A stretch of DNA of 15,996 nt from NORP309 sp045107085 (GTDB taxonomy: Bacteria > Pseudomonadota > Gammaproteobacteria > Xanthomonadales > Marinicellaceae), in contig JBGCFT010000188.1 in the NCBI GenBank assembly GCA_045107085.1, forward strand, positions 1 through 15,996, written 5' to 3'. The notes below the pieces were generated by a model, which saw only the letters and a program-made list of their open reading frames with translations, searched no databases and was not told the DNA's origin. Shown here in pieces: positions 1 to 9,635 of this stretch. Each line of letters starts with the position of its first letter. Position 1 is the first letter of the stretch. Position numbers and translations under genes: made by a program.

Positions 1-1523
1 CGATCTAAGAACCACCTGTCATGTGAAATGACCATAACAGAACCAGCAAAATTTAGAATGGCTTCTTCAAGAGCTCTTAATGTTTCAACATCTAAATCAT
101 TGGTTGGCTCATCTAAGAGCAATACATTGCCACCTAATTTAAGTACCTTTGCTAACTGAAGTCTATTGCGCTCTCCACCCGATAAATGTTTAACAATTTT
201 TTGTTGGTCTGCGCCTTTAAAATTAAAACGTGATAACCATGCTCTAGCAGGAATAGTGTAGTTACCGATTTTTAAAACCTCTTCACCTTCACCAATATCT
301 TGCCACAATTGTTTTTCATTATTTAAATCATCGCGCGACTGTTTTACATAAGCTAATTCAACCGTAGAACCAACCGCAACAGAACCAGAATCAGGTTGTT
401 GATTGCCATCAATCATATTAAACAGTGTCGATTTTCCTGCTCCATTGGGGCCAATAATTCCAACAATAGCACCCTGAGGTACTTTAAAACTTAAATCATC
501 AATAAGAAACTTGTCTTCAAATGCCTTTGATACATTATTGAATTCAATGACGTTTTCTCCCAATCTTGGTCCTTGTGGAATAAAGATTTGATTGGTTTCA
601 TTACGTGATTGAAAATCTTTAGATTGTAACTCTTCAAATCTTTTCAAACGGGCTTTGGATTTGGTTCTTTTGCCTTTGGCATTTGACCTGACCCACTCTA
701 ATTCATTTTGAATAACTTTCATATGAGAAGCTTCTTCACGTTTTTCTTGAATTAATCGTTTCTCTTTTTGTTCTAGCCATGAACTGTAGTTGCCTTCGTA
801 TGGTATACCTTGACCACGGTCTAACTCTAAAATCCATTCAGCTACATTATCCAAGAAATAGCGGTCATGCGTCACGGCAACAATGGTTCCCGTGAAGTCG
901 GCCAAATATCGCTCAAGCCAAGCAACAGTCTCAGCATCTAAATGGTTGGTGGGTTCATCTAACAGTAACATATCGGGAGATGATAATAATAATTTGCATA
1001 GAGCCACTCGGCGTTTTTCTCCACCTGATAGAACAGCAACCTTAGCCTCCCAAGGAGGCAATCTTAATGCATCAGCAGCTCTCTCAAGGGTTCTATCTAA
1101 CTCCCATCCATTGGCTGCTTCAATTTTATCTTGAAGTTCTGCTTGTCTACTGAGAAGACTGTTCATCTCGTCATCAGACATATCTTCACCAAATTTCATA
1201 GAAATATCATCAAACTCAGTTAACAATGATTTGACTTCATTCATACCAAGTTCGACATTTTCTTTGACTGTTTTGTCTTCGTCTAATTCGGGCTCTTGTG
1301 ATAAATAACCAATTTTTATTCCTGGCTGTGGACGTGATTCGCCATTAAACTCTTGGTCAATACCAGCCATAATTCTTAAAACTGTAGATTTACCTGAGCC
1401 ATTTAAGCCCAAAACACCAATTTTTGCGCCAGGAAAAAAGCTGATGGAGATATCTTTTATAATTTCTTTATTTGGAGGAACCGTCTTGCTGACACGGTTC
1501 ATAGTATAAATGTATTGTGCCAT
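1..1523 (-). CDS. ettA: Energy-dependent translational throttle protein EttA (ABC-F), 3'-truncated by window edge
   Basis: ABC-F ATPase that binds the ribosomal E site and gates early elongation according to the ATP/ADP ratio (role known for E. coli EttA). The minus strand reads openly from ATG at 1523 (start MAQYIYTMNRVSKTV, nearly the E. coli N-terminus) to base 1, giving 507 codons; the final ~48 codons of a ~555-residue protein are off the window. Visible: first Walker A GLNGSGKST (residues 39-47), signature LSGGEKRR, Walker B LLLDEPTNHLD with catalytic Glu190; linker with ELEWVRSNAKGKRTKSKAR matching the P-site tRNA interaction motif; second Walker A GPNGAGKST (358-366), signature LSGGERNR, Walker B LLLDEPTNDLD with Glu472, and SHDRWFLDR at the truncated end. 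No drug-resistance ABC-F features are seen. It is cytoplasmic and has no transmembrane domain. It is transcribed divergently from the prolyl oligopeptidase gene. Confidence 0.97.
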   Translation of the reverse strand, partial: MAQYIYTMNRVSKTVPPNKEIIKDISISFFPGAKIGVLGLNGSGKSTVLRIMAGIDQEFNGESRPQPGIKIGYLSQEPELDEDKTVKENVELGMNEVKSLLTEFDDISMKFGEDMSDDEMNSLLSRQAELQDKIEAANGWELDRTLERAADALRLPPWEAKVAVLSGGEKRRVALCKLLLSSPDMLLLDEPTNHLDAETVAWLERYLADFTGTIVAVTHDRYFLDNVAEWILELDRGQGIPYEGNYSSWLEQKEKRLIQEKREEASHMKVIQNELEWVRSNAKGKRTKSKARLKRFEELQSKDFQSRNETNQIFIPQGPRLGENVIEFNNVSKAFEDKFLIDDLSFKVPQGAIVGIIGPNGAGKSTLFNMIDGNQQPDSGSVAVGSTVELAYVKQSRDDLNNEKQLWQDIGEGEEVLKIGNYTIPARAWLSRFNFKGADQQKIVKHLSGGERNRLQLAKVLKLGGNVLLLDEPTNDLDVETLRALEEAILNFAGSVMVISHDRWFLD

Positions 1524-1692
1524 GATTATATCTTGATTAAAAATGAGTTATCTTACATTAAAGTGGATAGAAATAGTGATTTTAGTGCCCGCAATAAAAA
1601 ACTTTAAGTCTTTATTCACAGTAAAATTATCAATAGATCAATTTTGCTACGGGGCTGTGACTTTTGGCATATGATGATTTTCAGTAATGATG

Positions 1693-1698
1693 TATAAT
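1693..1698 (+). promoter_or_regulatory. Candidate -10 element for the prolyl oligopeptidase gene
   Basis: A perfect TATAAT hexamer lies 29 bp before the ATG at 1728, preceded directly by TG. No good -35 stands 16-18 bp upstream; the nearest TTGACA-like hexamer, TTGGCA at 1664-1669, is 23 bp away. The rest of the 1524-1727 spacer is AT-rich and shows no gene. The ribosome-binding site before 1728 is weak (only TGAG). Confidence 0.35.
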
Positions 1699-1727
1699 CT
1701 ATTGTAAATTTTTACCTGAGAATACAA

Positions 1728-3881
1728 ATGAAAAAAGCCACAACAGCAGTGTTATCATTATTTCTAATTTCAGCCTGTTCCAAAAATGAGATAAAAACAG
1801 ATAATGAGACAATGAATGATATAAAACAAAAGACAACTTTAGATTATCCAAATACTTTTAAAGGCAGTGTCGTTGATACCTATTTTGGCAATAAAGTTGC
1901 GGACCCTTATAGATGGTTAGAGGATGATCTATCAGAAGAAACTGCTCAATGGGTAAAAGCCCAAAACAAAGTAACACAAGGCTATTTAGAACAAATTCCA
2001 TACAGAAACCAAATCAAAGAAAGGTTAACAGAAATGTGGAATTATGAGAAAGTCTCTGCTCCATTTGTTGAAGGAGATTATACTTACTTTTATAAAAATG
2101 ACGGTTTACAAAATCAGTATGTGGTCTACCGAAAAAAAGGCGATGGTAAAAGTGAAGTTTTTTTAGACCCCAATACATTCAGTAAAGATGGCACAGTTTC
2201 CTTAGGACAACTAAGTTTTTCTAAGAACGGTAAGTTTGCTGCTTATTCTATTTCCGAAGGAGGAAGTGATTGGAGAAAAGTTCGTATTATTGATGTTGAA
2301 AGTAAAAAACAAATTGAAGATACTTTAGTTGATATTAAGTTTAGTGGTTTATCATGGTATAAAAACGAAGGTTTTTATTATTCGAGTTATGACAAACCAG
2401 AAGGCAGTGAACTTTCTGCAAAAACAGATCAGCACAAACTCTATTACCATAAATTAGGGACCAAACAATCTGACGATAAAGTCATATTTGGAGGAACTGA
2501 TGCACAAAAACACAGATATATTGGCGCAGGAGTATCTGAAGATAATAAATATTTGATTATTTCCGCTGCAATTTCAACTAATGGAAATAAATTATTTATT
2601 CAAGACTTAACCAACCCCAATAGCACATTATTAACCATAGTAGGTGACACAGATTCTAATACCAGTGCTTTTCATAATATAGAGTCGCAACTTTTCTTAG
2701 TGACAGATTTGGGAGCTCCCAATAAAAAAATAGTGACAGTTGATGCCAATAATCCTGGTGTTGAAAACTGGAAAGATCTGATAGCAGAAACTGAAAATGT
2801 TTTATCTCCGAGTAATGGTGCTGGATATATTTTTGCAAAGTACATGGTTGATGCTGTGTCTCAAGTTCTACAGTATGATTATCAGGGTAATTTGATAAAA
2901 GAGGTTGATTTACCAGGAGTTGGAACTGCAAGTGGTTTCAGTGGTAAAAATGATGCGGAAATACTTTATTATTCTTTTTCAAACTATATTACTCCAGGTA
3001 CAATTTTTTCTTATGATCCAAACAATCGCCAATCAAAATTTTATTCTAAACCTAAAGTAGCATTCAATTCTGATGATTACGAATCCAATCAAATATTTTA
3101 CTATTCAAAAGATGGGACAAAAGTGCCAATGATAATAACCCATAAAAAAGGCATGAAAATGGATGGCAATAATCCTACAATTTTATATGGTTATGGTGGT
3201 TTTAATGTCAGTCTAATGCCAAGATTTAGTATTACAAATGCGGCATGGTTAGAGATGGGCGGAATCTATGCTGTTGCTAATTTAAGAGGGGGTGGTGAAT
3301 ACGGAACCAAGTGGCACAATGCAGGTACACAAATGAATAAACAAAATGTTTTTGATGATTTTATTTCTGCAGGTGAATACTTAATAGAAAATAAATATAC
3401 CTCTAGTGAAAATTTAGCTGTGCGAGGTGGATCAAATGGAGGTCTACTTGTTGGTGCGGTAATGACTCAAAGACCTGGGCTAATGAAAGTTGCATTGCCT
3501 GCAGTTGGTGTATTAGATATGCTGAGATATCATACTTTTACTGCTGGCGCAGGATGGGCTTATGATTACGGTACTGCAGAACAAAGCGAGGAAATGTTCA
3601 AATATTTATTGAATTATTCTCCAGTACATAATGTTGAAAAAGGAAAAGATTATCCTGCAACTATGGTGACAACAGGAGACCATGATGACCGTGTTGTTCC
3701 TGCGCATTCTTTTAAATTTGCAGCAGAGTTACAAGACAAAGGAAGCGATATGAATCCATTATTAATTCGTATAGAAACAGATGCAGGTCATGGAGCAGGA
3801 ACACCTGTTTCAAAAACAATTGAGCAATATGCTGATTTGTATGCATTTACTCTATGGAATTTTGGCCTTAAGTCTCTATAA
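1728..3881 (+). CDS. Prolyl oligopeptidase family serine peptidase (S9A), predicted lipoprotein
   Basis: 717 residues, the usual length for an S9A prolyl oligopeptidase, which cleaves short peptides on the carboxyl side of proline. The N-terminus MKKATTAVLSLFLISAC is a lipoprotein signal: basic start, hydrophobic stretch and lipobox ISAC with Cys17 as the lipidation site, so the enzyme is probably membrane-anchored and faces the periplasm. The stretch with DPYRWLEDD (about residues 60-70) is the conserved S9A N-terminal segment; a seven-bladed propeller should span about 120-430. The C-terminal alpha/beta-hydrolase domain has YGYGGFN and NLRGGGEYG (oxyanion region), nucleophile Ser569 in GGSNGG, Asp653 in HDDRV and His688 in DAGHGAG, so the triad is complete. 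It is a single-gene unit ended by the terminator at 3902-3938. Family assignment is secure; in vivo substrates are unknown. Confidence 0.95.
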   Translation: MKKATTAVLSLFLISACSKNEIKTDNETMNDIKQKTTLDYPNTFKGSVVDTYFGNKVADPYRWLEDDLSEETAQWVKAQNKVTQGYLEQIPYRNQIKERLTEMWNYEKVSAPFVEGDYTYFYKNDGLQNQYVVYRKKGDGKSEVFLDPNTFSKDGTVSLGQLSFSKNGKFAAYSISEGGSDWRKVRIIDVESKKQIEDTLVDIKFSGLSWYKNEGFYYSSYDKPEGSELSAKTDQHKLYYHKLGTKQSDDKVIFGGTDAQKHRYIGAGVSEDNKYLIISAAISTNGNKLFIQDLTNPNSTLLTIVGDTDSNTSAFHNIESQLFLVTDLGAPNKKIVTVDANNPGVENWKDLIAETENVLSPSNGAGYIFAKYMVDAVSQVLQYDYQGNLIKEVDLPGVGTASGFSGKNDAEILYYSFSNYITPGTIFSYDPNNRQSKFYSKPKVAFNSDDYESNQIFYYSKDGTKVPMIITHKKGMKMDGNNPTILYGYGGFNVSLMPRFSITNAAWLEMGGIYAVANLRGGGEYGTKWHNAGTQMNKQNVFDDFISAGEYLIENKYTSSENLAVRGGSNGGLLVGAVMTQRPGLMKVALPAVGVLDMLRYHTFTAGAGWAYDYGTAEQSEEMFKYLLNYSPVHNVEKGKDYPATMVTTGDHDDRVVPAHSFKFAAELQDKGSDMNPLLIRIETDAGHGAGTPVSKTIEQYADLYAFTLWNFGLKSL

Positions 3882-3901
3882 TATATTTAAACAGCTCATG
3901 A

Positions 3902-3938
3902 CCCAAAGACAAAACTCATTTGTCTTTGGGTTTTTTTT
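3902..3938 (+). terminator. Rho-independent terminator of the prolyl oligopeptidase gene
   Basis: Perfect 12-bp stem CCCAAAGACAAA / TTTGTCTTTGGG (3902-3913 with 3919-3930), 5-nt loop ACTCA, then eight T residues (3931-3938). It lies 21 bp after the stop codon. Confidence 0.95.
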
Positions 3939-3947
3939 GTCTATAAT
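3920..3947 (+). promoter_or_regulatory. Candidate ppx promoter overlapping the upstream terminator
   Basis: TATAAT at 3942-3947 and TTGTCT at 3920-3925 (four of six matches to TTGACA) are separated by 16 bp. The -35 lies in the right arm of the terminator stem and the U-tract lies in the spacer. The expected start near 3954 would leave a leader of about 25 nt before the ATG at 3979. Confidence 0.5.
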
Positions 3948-3978
3948 GAATACCATTAATTATTAACTTGTATCAAAT

Positions 3979-5466
3979 ATGAGCAACCAAAAAGAGCTTT
4001 ATGCGGCAGTTGACCTCGGTTCCAATTCATTTCATATGATTGTGGCAGAAATGATAGATAATCAATTGCACATTATTGATCGCCATAAAGACATGGTTCG
4101 ATTAGCGAATGGTTTAGATAGAAAAGGTAATTTATCAAAAAAAAAAATTGATGAAGCCATTGCATCACTTGAAAAAATTGGGCAAAGAATAGAACATATC
4201 TCAAAGTCTAATTTTAGAGTGGTTGGGACAAACACCTTAAGAAAAGCAAAAAATTCTGCAGACTTTATTCCCAGAGCAGAAAAAGCCTTAGGAAAACCAA
4301 TCGATATAGTTTCTGGAAGAGAAGAAGCAAGAATATTGTATCTGGGTGTCGCCCACTGTTTGCCCAGTAATCAAGGTCAACGATTGGTGATTGATATAGG
4401 TGGTGGATCAACCGAGTTAATCATAGGTGAAGATTTTGAACCACGTTTAAGAGAAAGTCTTCACATGGGTTGTGTTAGCTATACTAAAAAGTTCTTTTCT
4501 AATGGCATTATATCAAGAGAAAATATTAATAATGCTGTCTTACATGCTCGCCGTCAATTAATGCCAATTGTTTCTCGTTATAGTCAAGAAGGTTGGAATG
4601 ATGTCATTGGTGCTTCTGGTACGATGAGAGCGGCTTCAGAGGTCATTATTGAAAATGGTTTTGCTGTCAATGGTATAGATAAAAAAAGTTTAAAGGATTT
4701 AATTGATCATTGTATAGATTTAGGAGATATTCAAAACCTTAAATCCCTCAAAGGTTTAAGCCCCAGAAGAAAGCCTGTGTTCATAGCGGGACTTACAATT
4801 ATTCAAGCTTTATTTGATTCACTTTTACTAGATAACATACAAAGTTGTAGTGGTGCATTGCGTGAAGGCATCGTGTATGATTTAAGTGGAAGGTTGCACC
4901 ATAATGATATTCGGCAAAGAACATTGGATAAGTTGGCCAATCAATTTGAAATTAAAGCGATTCAAAGTTTGCGGGTTAAAGTTTGTATTGATGATTTGGT
5001 CAATGTCAGTAATTTAAACTTATCAAATAACCAATTAGATCTTCTTAAATGGTCTGCGCAATTACACGAATTGGGGTTAAAAATATCTCACTCACATTTT
5101 GAAAAGCATGCAGCTTATATTCTGAGTAATGCTGATATGCCCGGTTTTTCCAATCAAGAACAATTAAAGTTGGCTGTATTAGTTGCGGTTCAGAGACGTA
5201 AAATAAAAAAAGATTGGATAAAAAAACTTTCTGATTATCAATATCAAAAAATACTTCCATTAATTATTATCTTTCGATTAGCTGTAATAATTAATAGACC
5301 TCGAATTAATTGTATTAATGAAGTTGAAAGTATAAATTTTTCAGAAAATTCAGTTCGCATAACTTTTAAACAGGGCTGGTTAGAAAATCATCCATTAACT
5401 TTTGCTGACTTAAAGTCTGAAGCAAAGTATTTAACTGCTCTTGATTTAGACTATATTATCGAGTAA
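3979..5466 (+). CDS. ppx: Exopolyphosphatase (Ppx/GppA family)
   Basis: Predicted to release orthophosphate processively from the ends of inorganic polyphosphate in the cytoplasm. 495 residues against 513 for E. coli Ppx. The N-terminal ASKHA-fold phosphatase half shows the phosphate-1 loop VDLGSNSFHMIVAE (from residue 11), SGREEAR with catalytic Glu115/Glu116, phosphate-2 loop VIDIGGGSTELIIGE (137-151), MGCVS and GASGTMRAA. The C-terminal half is the HD-like helical domain (SAQLHELGLKISHSHFEKHAAYIL) that binds long chains. The wording throughout is closer to Ppx than to GppA (for example HMGCVSYTKKFF and GALREGIVYD), but GppA activity toward pppGpp cannot be excluded. No ppk lies beside it here. 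No Shine-Dalgarno sequence is evident before the ATG; the start is fixed by homology of the first residues. Confidence 0.93.
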   Translation: MSNQKELYAAVDLGSNSFHMIVAEMIDNQLHIIDRHKDMVRLANGLDRKGNLSKKKIDEAIASLEKIGQRIEHISKSNFRVVGTNTLRKAKNSADFIPRAEKALGKPIDIVSGREEARILYLGVAHCLPSNQGQRLVIDIGGGSTELIIGEDFEPRLRESLHMGCVSYTKKFFSNGIISRENINNAVLHARRQLMPIVSRYSQEGWNDVIGASGTMRAASEVIIENGFAVNGIDKKSLKDLIDHCIDLGDIQNLKSLKGLSPRRKPVFIAGLTIIQALFDSLLLDNIQSCSGALREGIVYDLSGRLHHNDIRQRTLDKLANQFEIKAIQSLRVKVCIDDLVNVSNLNLSNNQLDLLKWSAQLHELGLKISHSHFEKHAAYILSNADMPGFSNQEQLKLAVLVAVQRRKIKKDWIKKLSDYQYQKILPLIIIFRLAVIINRPRINCINEVESINFSENSVRITFKQGWLENHPLTFADLKSEAKYLTALDLDYIIE

Positions 5467-5508
5467 ACCCATTGAGTAAAAGTAAAAAAATAACATTCTA
5501 TTTCTTTT

Positions 5509-5539
5509 AGCTGAAGTTATTATAAAAAAATAATCAGCT
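5509..5539. other. AT-rich hairpin in the ppx-metalloprotease spacer
   Basis: AGCTGA (5509-5514) pairs with TCAGCT (5534-5539), and TTATT (5517-5521) with AATAA (5529-5533), leaving a 2-nt bulge and a loop of A residues. No T-run follows on either strand, so this is not a canonical terminator. It may still help end ppx transcription or shape the leader of the next gene. Confidence 0.35.
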
Positions 5540-5602
5540 TCTGATGTCATAATAATCACAGTAACATCGTAATATAAATAAATATAAGAAAAGAGAATTA
5601 TT

Positions 5603-8600
5603 ATGACCAAACAAATTTTATTTTTGTACTTTTTGTTATGTACATTCACCAGTTTTGCCTCTCAAGGATCTTTGTTGTTAAATGCTGAATCAGAGCGAAT
5701 AGTCGTCAATCATGATGACGCACTTAATCCACCAAACGCAATAACAATAGAAGGTTGGATAAGGTTGTCGAACACCACAGCTTGTCAAACCCTGGTAGGT
5801 AAAAACTTTCGAACAGGTTACTATTTAGGAACTTGTAATTCAAAAATCCAAAGTATGGTAGCGGGTTCCTCCACAGTTCGGTTATCTGATATAGATATCA
5901 ATGCAGGAGAATGGGCACACATAGCCTTGACATATGATGGAACAGAACGAGTACACTTTTTTAATGGAAATGAAGTATTTCGTGAAGCACTTTCTGTTGA
6001 AATGCCCTCTAATTTGGAGGCATTGGGAATAGGAGGAGAGGGAGAGTCACCAACATTTCCTTCCGAAATTTACCGTTTAGATGGAAGAATTTCAGAGGTG
6101 CGTCTCTGGGATTATGCACGAACAGAAAAGCAAGTCCGCAGTGGCATGATTAGACAATTTACTCAAGATGAACCTGGCTTACTTGCAGTATGGCCATTAG
6201 AAAATAGTCATATAGATCGATTTGAAAGATTTGAAAGTAATCCGGTACCAGGCGTTTCTTTTTCTGGTATTGGTTCTCCTGCAGTGCCATTTGACCCTTA
6301 TAAAATAAGGTCAGTAAATTCAACACCCATAATTGATGGTAATTGTGAGTCAAGTGCATATGATTCGTTTGTATCAGTGCCTGCTTGGTATACTGAAAGT
6401 GATCTCCCTTTTGGTGAAGGCAACCCCATGCAAATCTTTATAGCTGCAGATGAAAATAATCTTTATGTATGCTACCCCAAGAGAACTCAATCCTTTGATA
6501 GAGAGTTTGAATTACGATTAGATCCAGATAATGATCAAACTTTTACTCCAGATGAAGATGATTTGCGCTTTACAATTCTGAGTAATAATACTTTACGTGT
6601 GCAAAGAGGGCAAGAGGGTTTTCTCAATTCATGGATAGATATTGCAACTCCTGTTGGTGTTGAAGCAACTCGACTCATTGGCAGCGAATTTAATGATTTT
6701 GCTGAATTTAAAATACCTCGCTCCCTTTTGCCTACAAACGATGCAGTTTTTGGATTTTCAACAGGTCACAAATACCAAGTAAGCACTTTTACACGACGGG
6801 CTGGTTGGCCAGATGATTTTGGCGCTGAGCGACCTGGTTTTTGGCAGCAAGTGACCATTGATTTATCTGTGCCTGCTGGCAGTGATTCAATTAATCCAAG
6901 ATTATCAGCGATAAGCCTGACAAGTTCCCCAGCACCTAATACACCATTTAGTATTCAACTTCGGGGGCGAGATGACGTCGATATTGAGCTTATTGAAATA
7001 ATGGTAGACGGCACACTTGTGGAATCTTGTTTCTTTGATGGAACTTCTGATAGGAACGTTTTATGTTCACATAGTCGCATTTATTCAACAGGAATTCACC
7101 GAGTTGATGCCCATGCTTTTGATCATGCTGGAAGGTATGTAGAACTTAGACCGAGACAATTTCGTGTTCAGGTGGATGGTGAATCACCTTCTTTAATCAT
7201 TCGCTCAGAGCCTCCTCAGCCACTTATTGGAGAATCATTTACAATTACTGCTACAGCTACTGACGCCTCAGGTATTGATCGAATTCGACTTAACGAAGTG
7301 CTTGGCTTGAGATTCCCAAGTTTCCGTGACTGTGACTTTACAGGAAACAATGAAACTGAGAGCTGTAGCTGGACAATAACAGGAAATGATAGAACGGGTC
7401 ATATGCGATTTCGTGCTTTGGCTTGGGACCAAGATGAATACATGAATGATACCTCTGACCTCTATGTGTTGATTGGTAATACTGGCTTTGATCGAGATGA
7501 TGATGGCATTGCTGATGCCATAGAGATAGGCATGTGTACAGATCCTGAAAACCCAGATTCAGATTTTGATAGCATTTCTGATTTATGGGAAGCCATAGGT
7601 GTACATTTTTCTGATGGTACTTTGTTACCTTTACAAGATTATGGAGTTAATCCTTGCACAAAAGATACGTTGTTACAATTAGACTATGAAGTCTTATCAC
7701 CTATTACTGATGCAACAGTCAATATGATAAGACAAGAAATGAGATCAAATGGAATTCATGCATATATTGATGTCAATGAACGTCCAACTCCAACAGCCTA
7801 TGAACAATCACACATTGGCTCTGAGGCGGCCTCTTATCAAAAACAAGATGGTGAGTTCTATTTCGCTCCAGAAAGATTATGGGCCTTTAAATATGGTTAT
7901 CAGAGGGCACTTGCAGGGTCTGGTGGGGCTTCAGGGCCATTTTTTACAACAGATGGTTTTGGAGGGTCTAATGGGTTTTGTTTTGGTGGATCAAAAGATG
8001 GAGAAAAATGCCGTGGAGATTTTGAGTGTCCAGATGGAGGGTCGTGTGGTGCTGGATGTGAGTCTGGCGAAAAGGCGACCGAGTCTTGTTCAAGTAGTAT
8101 AGATTGCCCATTGACAGAAGGTGGATTTGCCAGTTGTAAAGTTCCATGTACCACAAATCCAATAAGTGGTTCGGCAACATGTCGGCGTTCAAATGAGGAT
8201 TACTTAAGCACTTTAGTATTTCATGAGTATGGTCATACCTTAGGTCTTGGTCATGGCGGTCGCCAAGGAGATCGAGAACCAACTACTACTGGTGGTTTTG
8301 TCACACGATTTAATAAGTGGGATGATGACAACTATAAGTCTAATCATTTAAGTATCATGAATTACCGTTATTTTTTTACAGGCATTGAATGTTTGAATCC
8401 TCAACCATTTCCATTGCCTGTAGATTACAGTCTTGATACCACAGGACGTCCTTCATTTGCAGACATAGGACTAGGAGATATTGATGAAAATCTTTTAGAT
8501 GAATCAGCTGATTCTTTAATTTCAACCCGACTTCAAGCAATTAATTGCAGTCATGCCAGTCCAGGTGCCACTGCTATTTTTCGATATGTGTGTGAAATTG

Positions 8601-9622
8601 ATGGAAAGAAAGCAGAAGTAATAAGCAACGGTTTAAAAGCTGTGGGTATTAAAAAAGAAGGACAGTCTTGGAATTATAATCCAGATAATCCATCCAGCGA
8701 AGGAATAGATTGGAACTGTAATGGCATTATTGAGTCAATGCAAGTTGCATCAGATACCAATGGAAATGGTGGTTTGCAATCTAATATTCGTGGGCGTGAT
8801 GAGTGGAGTTTCATTCCCAATTCAACTCAATGTCAAATGATTTATAAAGGGAGCTGTGAAAACCCAGCAAAAAGCTGTTATTTAGGATCAGATGAATACC
8901 GAGCATCTATTCCTACATTAGCCAATGGTTTGCCACCAATTGATTGTAGAGAAAAATTTCTACAAGGAAGATTAGCAGACTCAGAAGAATGTGCACTGTT
9001 ACCGGAATCGGATTTTCCAAAAACCACATGTCCATTAATCAGCCTGGATACTGTTAATTCTAGAAGTTTTGGTGAAGGACAACCCATCTTAGAAGAGACC
9101 GAGGAGTTGCCTCCACCTGATCCAGGTGTCGATTTTGAACTATGTGACTTTGTTGATAACGATGGTGACGGTAACATAGATGAAAACTGTGCTGATAATG
9201 ATATGGATGGATTAGTGGATTTGCAAGATAACTGTCCAACTATCGCTAATGCAGATCAAGCAGATCGTGATAAAGATGGCTTGGGTGATATTTGCCAGTA
9301 TCCTGAAATTCTTACGCTTTTAGCCGATTACAATGGCACTCAAGTAACATTGAATTGGACCTCGGATGATACACCAATTCGAGGTTATACTGTCTACCGT
9401 AGCGGAGAAATTAATGGTACAACTGTTCTTCTCGGTGATGGATATCCGTCTACATTCCAGACAGTTATAAAAGATTTTGTCTCTCAACCAGATTATTATA
9501 CTTATAGTGTTCGTGCATTAAACATGAACGGACAAGAAGGCGATGTGATGTTTGCTGAGGTGACGGTAGGAGATCCAGATTTGATCTTTGCCCATTCTTT
9601 TGAAAATTCAGCTAACCGTTAA
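5603..9622 (+). CDS. Large secreted mosaic zinc metalloprotease (metzincin-type) with LamG-like, Ca-binding and FnIII-like domains
   Basis: 1339 residues with a Sec signal peptide (MTKQILFLYFLLCTFTSFA, cleavage near residue 19). Visible parts in order: a LamG/concanavalin-like jelly-roll (about 20-200, with ITIEGWIRL and EVRLWDYARTEKQ); a domain beginning TPIIDGNCE (about 238-425) like the CBM9/DOMON sugar-binding fold; two Ig-like segments (about 430-620); an Asp-rich calcium motif GFDRDDDGIAD (from 628); a Cys-rich insert (about 790-862); the zinc site HEYGHTLGLGH with His874, Glu875, His878 and His884, and a Met-turn IMNYR around Met919; Asp-rich motifs including VDNDGDGNIDENC and a thrombospondin-3-like DNCPTIANADQADRDKDGLG; a fibronectin-III-like domain (about 1236-1322); and the tail DLIFAHSFENSANR. 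The start is supported by AAGAGA at 5591-5596. It probably acts outside the cell on proteins or glycoproteins; the substrate is unknown. It sits 13 bp before the next secreted gene, so the two are probably co-transcribed. Confidence 0.85.
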   Translation: MTKQILFLYFLLCTFTSFASQGSLLLNAESERIVVNHDDALNPPNAITIEGWIRLSNTTACQTLVGKNFRTGYYLGTCNSKIQSMVAGSSTVRLSDIDINAGEWAHIALTYDGTERVHFFNGNEVFREALSVEMPSNLEALGIGGEGESPTFPSEIYRLDGRISEVRLWDYARTEKQVRSGMIRQFTQDEPGLLAVWPLENSHIDRFERFESNPVPGVSFSGIGSPAVPFDPYKIRSVNSTPIIDGNCESSAYDSFVSVPAWYTESDLPFGEGNPMQIFIAADENNLYVCYPKRTQSFDREFELRLDPDNDQTFTPDEDDLRFTILSNNTLRVQRGQEGFLNSWIDIATPVGVEATRLIGSEFNDFAEFKIPRSLLPTNDAVFGFSTGHKYQVSTFTRRAGWPDDFGAERPGFWQQVTIDLSVPAGSDSINPRLSAISLTSSPAPNTPFSIQLRGRDDVDIELIEIMVDGTLVESCFFDGTSDRNVLCSHSRIYSTGIHRVDAHAFDHAGRYVELRPRQFRVQVDGESPSLIIRSEPPQPLIGESFTITATATDASGIDRIRLNEVLGLRFPSFRDCDFTGNNETESCSWTITGNDRTGHMRFRALAWDQDEYMNDTSDLYVLIGNTGFDRDDDGIADAIEIGMCTDPENPDSDFDSISDLWEAIGVHFSDGTLLPLQDYGVNPCTKDTLLQLDYEVLSPITDATVNMIRQEMRSNGIHAYIDVNERPTPTAYEQSHIGSEAASYQKQDGEFYFAPERLWAFKYGYQRALAGSGGASGPFFTTDGFGGSNGFCFGGSKDGEKCRGDFECPDGGSCGAGCESGEKATESCSSSIDCPLTEGGFASCKVPCTTNPISGSATCRRSNEDYLSTLVFHEYGHTLGLGHGGRQGDREPTTTGGFVTRFNKWDDDNYKSNHLSIMNYRYFFTGIECLNPQPFPLPVDYSLDTTGRPSFADIGLGDIDENLLDESADSLISTRLQAINCSHASPGATAIFRYVCEIDGKKAEVISNGLKAVGIKKEGQSWNYNPDNPSSEGIDWNCNGIIESMQVASDTNGNGGLQSNIRGRDEWSFIPNSTQCQMIYKGSCENPAKSCYLGSDEYRASIPTLANGLPPIDCREKFLQGRLADSEECALLPESDFPKTTCPLISLDTVNSRSFGEGQPILEETEELPPPDPGVDFELCDFVDNDGDGNIDENCADNDMDGLVDLQDNCPTIANADQADRDKDGLGDICQYPEILTLLADYNGTQVTLNWTSDDTPIRGYTVYRSGEINGTTVLLGDGYPSTFQTVIKDFVSQPDYYTYSVRALNMNGQEGDVMFAEVTVGDPDLIFAHSFENSANR

Positions 9623-9635
9623 AATAGAGGATTCC

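Noticed and set aside
883..1134. 83-codon plus-strand ORF
   Set aside because: It is antisense to ettA and covers the conserved ABC signature and Walker B region; no independent signal.
7749..8282. Several overlapping ORFs on both strands inside the metalloprotease
   Set aside because: They are other-frame shadows of the Cys/Gly-rich segment of a gene with a clear signal peptide and zinc site.
9588..9635. Upstream start for the beta-helix gene
   Set aside because: It would overlap the metalloprotease by 35 nt and place 16 residues before an evident signal peptide; the ATG at 9636 has AGAGG in front.
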